Assembly (NCBI GenBank): GCA_949422855.1
Contig: CASPLG010000002.1
Span: forward strand, 21,294-85,293
Direction: 5' to 3'
DNA length: 64,000 nucleotides
Source: an uncultured Eubacteriales bacterium
Lineage (GTDB): Bacteria > Bacillota > Clostridia > Oscillospirales > Acutalibacteraceae
Shown: positions 17,471-25,993 of the stretch, one piece after another
How positions within the stretch are numbered: position 1 is the first letter of the stretch
Layout: the number at the start of each line of letters is the position of its first letter
Program-made: the position numbers and the translations under genes
The notes under the pieces: model-generated
Databases searched by the model: none
What the model saw: the letters and a program-made list of their open reading frames with translations, nothing else
Told to the model about the DNA's origin: nothing

Positions 17471-18412
17471 ATGAGTTCAAGAGCTGTAATAGCGTTGGGT
17501 GGGAATGCCCTGGGAAATACCCCCGACGAACAAATGAAAAAGATAGAAAAAGCTGCCCCTCATATAGCAGAATTGATTTCACAAGGTTATGAAATTGTAG
17601 TGACTCATGGAAATGGACCTCAAGTAGGAATGATAAATCTAGCTTTTGATGAAAGTTCAAAGTCAAATGACAAAATATCAAATATGGATTTGCCTGAATG
17701 CAGTGCAATGAGCCAAGGTTATATTGGTTATCATATGCAAAATAAAATACAGGTCGAAATGCACAAGCACGGCATAGACCAACAAACCGCCGCCATAATA
17801 ACTCAGATGGAGGTGGACAAGGATGACCCTGCATTTTTAAATCCGACTAAACCAATAGGCTCCTATTATACAAAGAGCCAGGCCGAAAAAATTGCCGAAA
17901 ATGACCCTCTTTTTACTTACAAGGAGGATTCGGGTCGCGGTTACAGACGAACTGTAGCATCACCGAAACCAGTGGATATTGTAGAAAAGGACGTTATATT
18001 AAATCTCCTTAAAAATAACTTCGTGGTAATCGCTTGCGGTGGAGGCGGAATTCCCGTAGTCAAATCAGGCGACAAATACGAAGGCGTAGACGCAGTAATC
18101 GATAAGGACCTAGCAGCAGCAAAACTCGCCGAACTCATCGACGCAGACTATCTGATGGTGCTGACTGCGGTCGATAAAGTATGCTTGAATTTCAATAAAG
18201 AAAATCAAAAAGAGGTCGACATTATGACGGCTGATGAAGCGGAAAAATATTGTGCCGAGGGTCAATTTGCCCCGGGAAGTATGCTGCCTAAAGTCCAGGC
18301 AGCCGTGGAATTCGTAAAAAGCGGAGAAAATAAAAAGTCATTAATATGCTCTCTAGACAAAGTGGAATTCGCAATAAAGGGAGAAACCGGAACTACTATC
18401 ACCGGCAACTAA
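17471..18412 (+). CDS. arcC: carbamate kinase
   Basis: 313 residues, the standard length. AVIALGGNALG near the start, THGNGPQVG, and the substrate region with VVASPKPVDIVE are diagnostic of carbamate kinase, as is IACGGGGIPVV. ATG 17471 was preferred over ATG 17459 because GGTGAT lies about 7 bases before it and the protein then begins as the family does. The enzyme makes ATP from carbamoyl phosphate and ADP, giving carbamate that breaks down to ammonia and CO2. arcA and arcB are not adjacent, so its carbamoyl phosphate source lies elsewhere (ADI, agmatine or purine routes). Confidence 0.95.
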   Translation: MSSRAVIALGGNALGNTPDEQMKKIEKAAPHIAELISQGYEIVVTHGNGPQVGMINLAFDESSKSNDKISNMDLPECSAMSQGYIGYHMQNKIQVEMHKHGIDQQTAAIITQMEVDKDDPAFLNPTKPIGSYYTKSQAEKIAENDPLFTYKEDSGRGYRRTVASPKPVDIVEKDVILNLLKNNFVVIACGGGGIPVVKSGDKYEGVDAVIDKDLAAAKLAELIDADYLMVLTAVDKVCLNFNKENQKEVDIMTADEAEKYCAEGQFAPGSMLPKVQAAVEFVKSGENKKSLICSLDKVEFAIKGETGTTITGN

Positions 18413-18452
18413 GTTTCGGGGTATATAATCAATCTATCAAGCTATAAAACAG

Positions 18453-18511
18453 TGCCGCAGCTAACCACAAAATACTCAGCTATCTGAAAAAAGTGGTTTT
18501 TGCCTGCGGTA
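18453..18511. terminator. compound hairpin between convergent genes
   Basis: GCCGCAG at 18454-18460 pairs with CTGCGGT at 18504-18510, and inside it AACCAC (18463-18468) pairs with GTGGTT (18493-18498). The structure sits between the arcC stop and the stop of the convergent secreted-protein gene, so it probably ends one or both transcripts. Confidence 0.45.
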
Positions 18512-18561
18512 CCGCAAATTTAAATCTTACTCTCGAAATTTATTACACCAATTCGACTCAT

Positions 18562-19308
18562 TTACCAGGGGTAGAACATATATGTTCTGCAGTGTACAGC
18601 CTTTTTACCATAATTGTCCCCTATAAATAGCCCTACCTTTCTGCCTGCACCGGAACTGCGATTGCTAAACAAACAAACTTCACAGTCTCTTACTTTTCCC
18701 TTAGGGGCATTATATCCTGCAATTCCGCCCACGAAATCTGTTAATGCAAAGAGTTGTGCCGCACTGCTGCAGTGCTCAACCCAACCGGCATTACATGCAA
18801 CTAATCCTCCGACATTGCCGTAGCCAGTGAATCTACAGCTCGACGCAACATTTAAATTTCGCACGACCCCGTAATCTCCAAGGTAACCCACTACACTTAT
18901 GCCATAATATCCCGGGTAATTTAATGTTAAATTTCTTATCCAATGTCCATTCCCGTTTATCGTTCCCTGGAAACACGTACAATAAGTCCCTATAGGCACA
19001 AACTCCGTGTTACTAAAATCTATATCATTAACTATTTCTATCGTACAGCCCTGGAAGGTCCACCTTTGAGTTGACACCATATAGGAAACCCAGTTAAGTT
19101 CACGGGCATTTCTTATAGGATACTTGTATCCCACCGGGGAAACTGCAGCACATGTTGCGTCCGGATACAGATAATTTTGTATATACACATTGGTAGTTTG
19201 CTTATCGGGAGTACCCTGATAACAGAATGCAGCCGAAACGCCCTGAGCAAAACACGCAAACCCAAACATCCCGAAGCCCAGCAGACCGGATAAAAACCTT
19301 TTGTTCAT
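18562..19308 (-). CDS. secreted cysteine-rich GLUG-motif protein
   Basis: 248 residues from ATG 19308, with GGGAGTGAT about 7 bases upstream; the frame extends to 19371 without support. Residues 1-25 are a signal peptide ending near GVSAA. The mature part has a FVPIG region, then GTINGNGHWIRNLTL and two GLUG-type repeats (VGGLVACNAG and VGGIAGYNAPKG), as in right-handed beta-helix surface proteins. It holds about eleven cysteines after the signal, unusual for a Gram-positive exported protein and suggesting disulfides. No sortase signal or cell-wall anchor was seen. Substrate or partner unknown. Confidence 0.7.
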   Translation of the reverse strand: MNKRFLSGLLGFGMFGFACFAQGVSAAFCYQGTPDKQTTNVYIQNYLYPDATCAAVSPVGYKYPIRNARELNWVSYMVSTQRWTFQGCTIEIVNDIDFSNTEFVPIGTYCTCFQGTINGNGHWIRNLTLNYPGYYGISVVGYLGDYGVVRNLNVASSCRFTGYGNVGGLVACNAGWVEHCSSAAQLFALTDFVGGIAGYNAPKGKVRDCEVCLFSNRSSGAGRKVGLFIGDNYGKKAVHCRTYMFYPW

Positions 19309-19552
19309 GAAAAAGATCACTCCCATTGATAATACTAATTTTATTATACCACAATATATATTCAATGTCAATTAATTTGGTAGGTGAGACCAAAAATCAA
19401 TCTTCGCGGTAAATTGCCCAAAATTTTCTCGCCGTTAGAGTTAGTATTATGCTAACCGCCTGAAATTTTGACAGATATTATATAACTCCATAATCGTTCA
19501 GAGAGGGTCGGCAGCTTCCTATTGCGAAAATAAATTTTAAGTTTATAATAAT

Positions 19553-20425
19553 TTATCTTTCAGTTCCTTGAAAGAATATCGCTAAAGTTCCGGGGCCCGC
19601 ATGTGAGCCTATTACCGGCCCTATCATATTTAAAAGCACATTTTTCACCCCGTATTTATTCCTAACTATATCAGCAGCTCTTTGTGCCTCTTCTTCGCAG
19701 TCCCCGTGGCTGATAAAAATTTCTTGATTTTCTAAATCCAGTCCCGTTTTTCCCAGCTTTTCAATGAGTATGTCAACAGATTTTTTGCGTCCTCTGGCCT
19801 TGCTCACAAGAACAAGTTTTCCGGCATTATCAACATGCAAAATAGGTTTTATACTCAGCATACTGCCAAACAACGCAGATGCAGCAGAAACTCTTCCCCC
19901 TCGGTGAAGATGGTATAAATCATCAACGGTAAACCAGTGGCAGATATTTTTCTTCTTATTTTCCAACCACTTACCCAAACTTTCTATATCAGTGCCCTTG
20001 CGTTTTTCCTTCACAGCCAAGTAAACAAGCAATCCCTCTCCAAGCGAAGCACATAGCGAATCCACAATTATGATTTTTCTATCCGGGTACTGATGTTTAA
20101 GTTCATCAGATGCAATTACCGCAGATGAGTATGTCCCGCTAAGCCCGGAAGAAAACGCTATATATAAAATATCCATTCCATTATCAAGATGCCTTTTAAA
20201 AACTTTTATAAAATCGTCAGGGTTTATCTGGGACGTTACGGAAGCTTCTCCGCTGCGCAGCCGTTTATAAAATTCTTTGATTTCCATGTCACGTCCATCG
20301 GCATAATCTCCATAGGTCTTCCCCGCAATGGTGAATTTTAGGGGCAAAACTTCAATCTCAAGCTGATTTATCATGTCACTGCTAAAGTCAGTCGTAGAAT
20401 CTGTAATTATTACATAGCTACTCAT
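19553..20425 (-). CDS. DegV family fatty-acid-binding protein
   Basis: 290 residues. The family landmarks are present: VIITDSTTDFSSDMI at the start, the SQINPDDF region, the fatty-acid-contacting segment AFSSGLSGTYSSA, and HRGGRVSAASA in the middle. DegV/FakB-type proteins hold a fatty acid for phosphorylation by FakA. No fakA is nearby, so the exact class (FakB or other) is open. Single-gene unit, divergent from rlmN with a 486-base gap. Confidence 0.92.
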   Translation of the reverse strand: MSSYVIITDSTTDFSSDMINQLEIEVLPLKFTIAGKTYGDYADGRDMEIKEFYKRLRSGEASVTSQINPDDFIKVFKRHLDNGMDILYIAFSSGLSGTYSSAVIASDELKHQYPDRKIIIVDSLCASLGEGLLVYLAVKEKRKGTDIESLGKWLENKKKNICHWFTVDDLYHLHRGGRVSAASALFGSMLSIKPILHVDNAGKLVLVSKARGRKKSVDILIEKLGKTGLDLENQEIFISHGDCEEEAQRAADIVRNKYGVKNVLLNMIGPVIGSHAGPGTLAIFFQGTER

Positions 20426-20911
20426 ATATGCACCTCAGAAAGTTAAAATCTTGCTTTCTACTATATCATAAAATTAAATATATAATCAATACTCCAAAAA
20501 ATATGAGAGTGCCATAAACGAGAATAGAGTTCTTACCTATAGGTTGGTAAGGATAAATTTCACCAAAACTTATTTAAATTTATACCATCGAAACCAAAAA
20601 ATTAATCTTGCTTTATATCTTCCCAAGCAAATTCGGAGGTGACATTTGTATAATTTTAATCTTCTCTATCTTTCAGTGAGAACTCTCAAAGAGGATATAA
20701 TGTTAGGGAATTAGTGAAACCCAGTGATTGTTTTAGCGTAAAATATCTTAAAATAGCAATTTAAAAGAACCCGTTTTTTTCTTTGGTTGTTGTATATCCA
20801 CGCAAGTGGCACTGGTAGGCCTGACCGCAAACTTGACATAATTTTGAGTTTATTATAATGTATAGTGTAATGTAAAACTAAGATTCTATTTTGTGGGAGG
20901 GAATCTTTTTA
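20426..20911. other. intergenic region upstream of rlmN
   Basis: No coding frame of interest. The right end carries the rlmN promoter described separately. A TGGCACT motif occurs at about 20806, with its complement near 20505; the same heptamer recurs in the 58.3-58.9 kb gap, but I could not extend it into a longer repeat. Confidence 0.35.
20833..20859 (+). promoter_or_regulatory. sigma-A-type promoter for the rlmN-kinase operon
   Basis: TTGACA at 20833-20838 and TATAAT at 20854-20859 are both perfect consensus. Spacing is 15 bases, shorter than the ideal 17. It is the only good promoter in front of rlmN, and no terminator-like gap is visible until after the PASTA kinase gene. Confidence 0.65.
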
Positions 20912-21952
20912 GTGGCACTGAAAGACATTAAATCTATGACATTATCTGAACTATGCGCGGACTTCACGGACAACAGTATAGAAAAATACCGTGCAAAACA
21001 GGTTTATGAGTGGATTAAAAAGGGAGTCTCGTCCTTTGATGAAATGACGAATATTTCACTTACCATGAGAGAAGTCCTAAAACGCAAGTATATTTTTTAT
21101 GATGTGCAAATTGAAAAGAAACTCGTCTCCCGCAAAGATGGTACGGTCAAGTATTTATTCGGACTGTTCGATGGAGGGTTTATAGAATCTGTTCTCATGA
21201 AATATAAGTATGGGTATTGTGTTTGTATATCTACACAGGTCGGCTGCAAAATGGGATGCGTGTTTTGTGCTACGGGAAAAGATAGATTTTTAAGGAATTT
21301 ATATCCCTCAGAAATGATTTCTCAGATTCAGAAAATACAAAATGACAATAATATAAAAGTTTCTCGTGTGGTAATGATGGGTATGGGCGAACCCCTCGAT
21401 AATTATGATAATTCGCTTCGGTTCTTAAAATTGGTTTCGTCGGAGGATGGGCTTAATATCGGTATGAGACATATTTCCCTATCAACTTGCGGCGTGGTTG
21501 ATAAAATTTACTTATTGGCACGGGAAAAATTACAGCTTACACTCTCAGTCTCGCTCCATGCACCTAATGATGAATTAAGGAATAAAATCATGCCTATTAA
21601 CAGAAAATGGAGTATAGGTGATATTATAAAAGCATGCAGATATTATGCCGAAAATACCGGACGCAGAATATCATTTGAGTATGCGATGATCGATGGGCTG
21701 AATGACAAAAAAGAAAATGCCCTTGAGCTCTCCAGACTGCTTAAAGGAATTTTGTGCCATGTTAACCTTATCCCTGTAAACAGTATAGATGAGAGCAGTT
21801 TTAAAAAAAGTACAACCAATAAAATCAGAGAGTTTTGTGATGTTTTGATTGACAACGGCGTCAATACAACTATTCGAAGAACCCTGGGCCCCGACATAAA
21901 TGCTTCATGTGGGCAGTTAAGACAGAGAATAATGGTCGAAAAGGAGCAGTAA
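20912..21952 (+). CDS. rlmN: dual-specificity 23S rRNA / tRNA adenine C2-methyltransferase RlmN
   Basis: 346 residues from GTG 20912, which has GGGAGGG upstream. The radical-SAM cluster motif CKMGCVFC places three cysteines at about 112, 116 and 119. GMGEPLDN and the late motif RRTLGPDINASCGQL carry the methyl-carrying cysteine. It methylates A2503 of 23S rRNA and, in some bacteria, A37 of tRNA. Leading the PP2C-kinase operon is its usual place in Firmicutes; the phosphatase ATG lies 2 bases after its stop. Confidence 0.95.
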   Translation: MALKDIKSMTLSELCADFTDNSIEKYRAKQVYEWIKKGVSSFDEMTNISLTMREVLKRKYIFYDVQIEKKLVSRKDGTVKYLFGLFDGGFIESVLMKYKYGYCVCISTQVGCKMGCVFCATGKDRFLRNLYPSEMISQIQKIQNDNNIKVSRVVMMGMGEPLDNYDNSLRFLKLVSSEDGLNIGMRHISLSTCGVVDKIYLLAREKLQLTLSVSLHAPNDELRNKIMPINRKWSIGDIIKACRYYAENTGRRISFEYAMIDGLNDKKENALELSRLLKGILCHVNLIPVNSIDESSFKKSTTNKIREFCDVLIDNGVNTTIRRTLGPDINASCGQLRQRIMVEKEQ

Positions 21953-21954
21953 GA

Positions 21955-22680
21955 ATGGATGTGTACGGTAAAAGCGATATCGGAACCGTTAGAAGTGCTA
22001 ATCAGGACGATATAAAATATAGAAAGATAAATGACCAAGTATTATGGGTGGTCGTGTGCGATGGAATGGGCGGCGTGAGCGGCGGAGAAATAGCCAGCTC
22101 CATTGCGGTGGACGAAATCTCAAATGAATTTGACGACAAACTTCAAACATCAAATCTCGAAACGGATATTAAATCTATTATGATTCTCGCCATAAGCAAC
22201 GCTAATCGGAAAATCCGGGAGGCTGCGCAGGAAGATCCGCAATATAAAAATATGGGCACGACGGTGGTTGCCTTGGTTTTGGAGGGCAGAACCGCTCATA
22301 TAGTGAGTTTGGGAGACAGCAGGGCTTATGTCATTGACAACTCCGGGATAAATCAAATCACAGTTGACCACTCCGTAGTACAAGAACTGGTGGACAAAGG
22401 CGAAATAACAAAAACCGAAGCTGTATCTTATCCTCAAAGAAATATAATTACAAAAGCACTCGGGACAAACCCTGATGCTGAACCGGATTATATAGATTAT
22501 CATCTGCGCAGCGGAGAAAGTATATTAATGTGTACTGACGGTCTTACAAATGAACTCTCAGATGAGGAAATACACAGTATAGTAATATCAAATATCCCGT
22601 GCGAAATCCCGGACAAACTGATTGAAGAAGCCAATAACCGACGGGGAGCAGATAATATAACCGCAGCCTTTATAATCTAG
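21955..22680 (+). CDS. prpC: PP2C-family Ser/Thr protein phosphatase (Stp/PrpC type)
   Basis: 241 residues from ATG 21955 with AAAAGGAG upstream. Metal-binding motifs are in order: SANQDD near the start, CDGMGGVSGGE, GDSRAYV, and CTDGLTN then NRRGADNIT near the end. It removes phosphate from proteins modified by the kinases encoded next. In Firmicutes and mycobacteria this pairing keeps PASTA-kinase signalling reversible. The next gene begins within about 20 bases. Confidence 0.95.
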   Translation: MDVYGKSDIGTVRSANQDDIKYRKINDQVLWVVVCDGMGGVSGGEIASSIAVDEISNEFDDKLQTSNLETDIKSIMILAISNANRKIREAAQEDPQYKNMGTTVVALVLEGRTAHIVSLGDSRAYVIDNSGINQITVDHSVVQELVDKGEITKTEAVSYPQRNIITKALGTNPDAEPDYIDYHLRSGESILMCTDGLTNELSDEEIHSIVISNIPCEIPDKLIEEANNRRGADNITAAFII

Positions 22681-22699
22681 CATGAAAGGGGTGATTCGG

Positions 22700-23587
22700 G
22701 TGCTTCTAGACGAAAAAAAAGTAAAAAATTTTGATGACCATAGAGGAATGATTTTAGATTCCAGATATGAAATATATGAGTATCTGGGTAAGGGTGCAAC
22801 GGCGCTTGTATATCTGGCAAGAGATTTAGCCCGGGACAGATGGGTTGCCGTGAAAATTCTTCGCTCCAAGTGTATGCCCAAAGGTAAACAAATAGATGCT
22901 GAAAAAAATCAAAAATATATTTTAAGGTTCAAAAATGAGGCTCAGGCTATAGGGCTTATCGACCACGAGAGAATCGTGAAAATAGAGAAAATTAAATTAG
23001 ATACACAAATCCCTTATATAGTGTCTGAATATGTAAATGGTCCTAATCTGATGGGGTACATCGAATATAAAAAGCAAATCGATATACACTACTGCGTAAA
23101 ATATATAAAACAGATTCTCGAAGGGCTGTCATATCTGCATAAAAAAGGGGTTATACATAAGGATATCCGTCCGCAAAATATCCTTTTGTCTGACCGTGAC
23201 AATATAAAAATTTTGGACCTGGGGGTTTCCGACTTTCCGGGCAATGAACCTTTATCTCCATTTTACAGAGATATGGGTGATGTACGCTATTTATCTCCCG
23301 AAATAATCAACGGGGAGGATTATGACCACAGAATAGATATATACTCCGTGGGGATATTGTTTTACAGACTCCTTGCAAATAAACTCCCCTTTGATTCACA
23401 CCGAAGTGTAGCCATAACTCTTATGCACAGGAAAAAAGAGCCTAAATCACTCACAGGGATAAATCCCGATGTCCCCGAAGGACTGGAAAGGATAGTATTA
23501 AAAGCAATGGAAAAAAAGCCCGAAAATCGATACCGTACTGCGGACGACATGATTGAGGCAATAAATAACTATCAAAACGCACAGTAA
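22700..23587 (+). CDS. Ser/Thr protein kinase without PASTA domains
   Basis: 295 residues from GTG 22700 (AAAGGGG upstream); ATG 22682 is possible. It has a complete kinase domain: glycine loop GKGATALV at about 30-37, AVK lysine at about 52, a catalytic loop reading HKD instead of HRD (about 153-155), DLG instead of DFG (about 173-175), and SPE where APE is usual. No membrane helix, so it is cytosolic. It looks like a diverged duplicate of the following PASTA kinase: both begin with the string LDSRYEI. The changes are compatible with activity but could mark a regulatory kinase. Confidence 0.85.
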   Translation: MLLDEKKVKNFDDHRGMILDSRYEIYEYLGKGATALVYLARDLARDRWVAVKILRSKCMPKGKQIDAEKNQKYILRFKNEAQAIGLIDHERIVKIEKIKLDTQIPYIVSEYVNGPNLMGYIEYKKQIDIHYCVKYIKQILEGLSYLHKKGVIHKDIRPQNILLSDRDNIKILDLGVSDFPGNEPLSPFYRDMGDVRYLSPEIINGEDYDHRIDIYSVGILFYRLLANKLPFDSHRSVAITLMHRKKEPKSLTGINPDVPEGLERIVLKAMEKKPENRYRTADDMIEAINNYQNAQ

Positions 23588-23608
23588 AATGCTAAAGGAG
23601 CGAATGTT

Positions 23609-25690
23609 TTGGATAAGTATACCGGGAAAAGACTCGATTCAAGATATGAAATACACGAACTTATAGGCGTCGGAGGAATGGCTGTTGTCTATAAGGCTTA
23701 TGACATAGAAGAGGACAAGATAGTTGCAATAAAGATACTTAAAGATGAGTATCTCGGCAACAAAGAGTTTATTAAAAGTTTTAAAAATGAGTCTAAAGCT
23801 ATTGCGGTTCTCTCGCATCCTAATATCGTCAAGGTGTATGATGTGAGCTTCGGAACCAAAATGCAATACATCGTTATGGAGTATATTGACGGTATAACGC
23901 TTAAAGAGTATATCGCCAGACAAAAAGAAATAAAATATAATGAAGCTGTACATTTTATCGGACAGATTCTCTGTGCATTAAAACACGCCCACAATAAGGG
24001 AATTATCCACAGAGATATAAAACCTCAGAATATTATGCTCCTTAAGGATGGAAATATAAAAGTAACAGATTTTGGAATAGCCAGGTTCTGTACAAATGAA
24101 ACTCAGACTATGCTCGATAGAGCAATAGGTTCCGTGCATTATATAGCTCCCGAACAGGCTCGTGGCGGTATAACAGATGAAAAGGCTGATATTTATTCTG
24201 TCGGGGTCATGCTGTATGAAATGCTTACAGGCAAACTCCCCTTTGAGGCGGATAATGTTGTATCCGTGGCCATAATGCAGATGCAGACAAAACCTAAGCC
24301 TCCCAGAGAAATAAATCCGGATATACCTATCGGTCTCGAAGAAATTACCCTCCATGCAATGGAAAAAAATCCCATCAAGAGATATCAGTCAGCAGACTCT
24401 ATGCTCCAGGATATCGAAAAGTTTCAGGAAAACCCCAATATAAAATTTGGATATAAGTGCTTTGTCGACGATAACCCTACAAAATATATAGAGGCAGTGG
24501 GGAAAAATAAAACATCCGTGAACCCTTATGGAGATAATTTCGACTACTCAGAAAACGAAAAGAAAAAAAAGTCCCGTACTGTGGTTATAATGGGGGGAAT
24601 TGCTTCTGCTGTAGTCCTCTTTGCACTGGTCTTTATATTGATAACTGTATTTAATTCGTGCGGCAGAAAACCTGCCAAGGATGTCGAAGTGCCTAATTTT
24701 ATAGGGATGAAGCTCTCTGATGTTCAGAATAACCCACAATATAAGTTCGTCTTTAAAGTCGAGTCTGTTTATGATTCTAACAAGCCTGAGGGATTAATCA
24801 TAGACCAAGACCCTGAACCCAGCACAAAAAAAGTCAAGGAAGGTGGAACTATCCTACTAAAAGTAAACAGTTCGGGAGTGCTTGTTACTGTCCCGGCGCT
24901 AAAAGGTGCTACGGAAGAGATTGCTAAAGCGAGACTTTCTAATTCAGGGCTTAAAAGCGAGACCCTGATGGTTGTAGACGATGAGACCGCTGCGGGAATT
25001 GTAAGAGGGTCTGACCCACAAGAAGGAAGCAAGGTTACAGCAGATTCAACCGTCAGAATATACGTAAGTAAAGGCCCTGCGGCGCAGAAAATTAACGTGC
25101 CTGATGTGATAAACAAGTCTCTGGCCGCCGCAAAAAACGATTTGGAATCCGCAGGGTTAAAGGTTTCTGAAAATATATCCTATGAGGAAAGTGAAAAGGC
25201 AAAAGATATTGTTATATCCACTGACCCGCTGCCCGGCGTACCGGTCGATAGTGGAAGCCCCATTAGAATTACAGTGAGCTCCGGAGCGAAAAAAGAACGC
25301 ACCATAGACATAAGCGTGGATTTACCTACGGCAGTCAAAAGGAGCGTAAGGATAGATGCATATATAGACGGGGCTCCCAACAAATCTGAGGAGCTGGTCC
25401 CGGCATATGGTGCGTCCTATGTTGTGTCGGTTAAGGGCAGTTCAGGTAAAAAAACCGTCACCATCGTTATTGAAGAGCAGAAGTATCGTGTTTATGAGGT
25501 GGATTTCGATGCTTCGACAAATAATGTGAGAAAAATTGAGGCTAACCCTTTTAAAAGCAATAATTCGTCAAGGGAAAACCCTCAAACCGAAAACGACGCT
25601 CAGAATAATAACGAAACAGAAGACGAAAATCAAATATATGCAAATTCTACCATTTCCGCGTTCAACCACGCACGAAACAAAACAAACTAA
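23609..25690 (+). CDS. prkC: PASTA-domain Ser/Thr protein kinase (PrkC/PknB type)
   Basis: 693 residues from TTG 23609 behind AAAGGAG. Kinase domain about 14-275 with GVGGMAVV, AIK (K42), HRD (134-136) and DFG (154-156). A single membrane helix follows at about 325-348. Outside are three PASTA repeats (each starting near VPNFIG, VPALKG and VPDVIN), then a beta-rich region and an Asn/Gln/Glu-rich tail. PASTA domains bind muropeptides or lipid II, so the kinase senses wall status. Likely targets include the FHA-FtsW fusion at 5-6.8 kb or its partner. Last gene of the rlmN operon. Confidence 0.95.
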   Translation: MDKYTGKRLDSRYEIHELIGVGGMAVVYKAYDIEEDKIVAIKILKDEYLGNKEFIKSFKNESKAIAVLSHPNIVKVYDVSFGTKMQYIVMEYIDGITLKEYIARQKEIKYNEAVHFIGQILCALKHAHNKGIIHRDIKPQNIMLLKDGNIKVTDFGIARFCTNETQTMLDRAIGSVHYIAPEQARGGITDEKADIYSVGVMLYEMLTGKLPFEADNVVSVAIMQMQTKPKPPREINPDIPIGLEEITLHAMEKNPIKRYQSADSMLQDIEKFQENPNIKFGYKCFVDDNPTKYIEAVGKNKTSVNPYGDNFDYSENEKKKKSRTVVIMGGIASAVVLFALVFILITVFNSCGRKPAKDVEVPNFIGMKLSDVQNNPQYKFVFKVESVYDSNKPEGLIIDQDPEPSTKKVKEGGTILLKVNSSGVLVTVPALKGATEEIAKARLSNSGLKSETLMVVDDETAAGIVRGSDPQEGSKVTADSTVRIYVSKGPAAQKINVPDVINKSLAAAKNDLESAGLKVSENISYEESEKAKDIVISTDPLPGVPVDSGSPIRITVSSGAKKERTIDISVDLPTAVKRSVRIDAYIDGAPNKSEELVPAYGASYVVSVKGSSGKKTVTIVIEEQKYRVYEVDFDASTNNVRKIEANPFKSNNSSRENPQTENDAQNNNETEDENQIYANSTISAFNHARNKTN

Positions 25691-25993
25691 TTCTGTAAAA
25701 TATGAAAATCATGAATATTTATGTATACACAACCACATAAAATATCTTAAATTCGCCTTTATTTACTCTAAATTTTTATCATTTATGAGGTTAGAATAAT
25801 TCTGTGGAGTAAATTTTTATGGCGAAATTTGATTATTTATTGCGTTGACTTTTCCTAAGAAATATATTAATATATCTTGGTTGAGATGTCGTTATTTTGA
25901 TAGTATGTACAAGTAATTATTTATAATATGCTCGTTTCGGATGGATGTGTTCGTGTGCAATTTATTTAATATGATGGTTAGGGGTGAACAATC
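25691..25993. other. intergenic region upstream of murA
   Basis: No gene is supported. A weak promoter candidate for murA is TTGACT at 25845-25850 with TAATAT at 25868-25873 (17-base spacing). The rest is A/T-rich and featureless. Confidence 0.35.
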
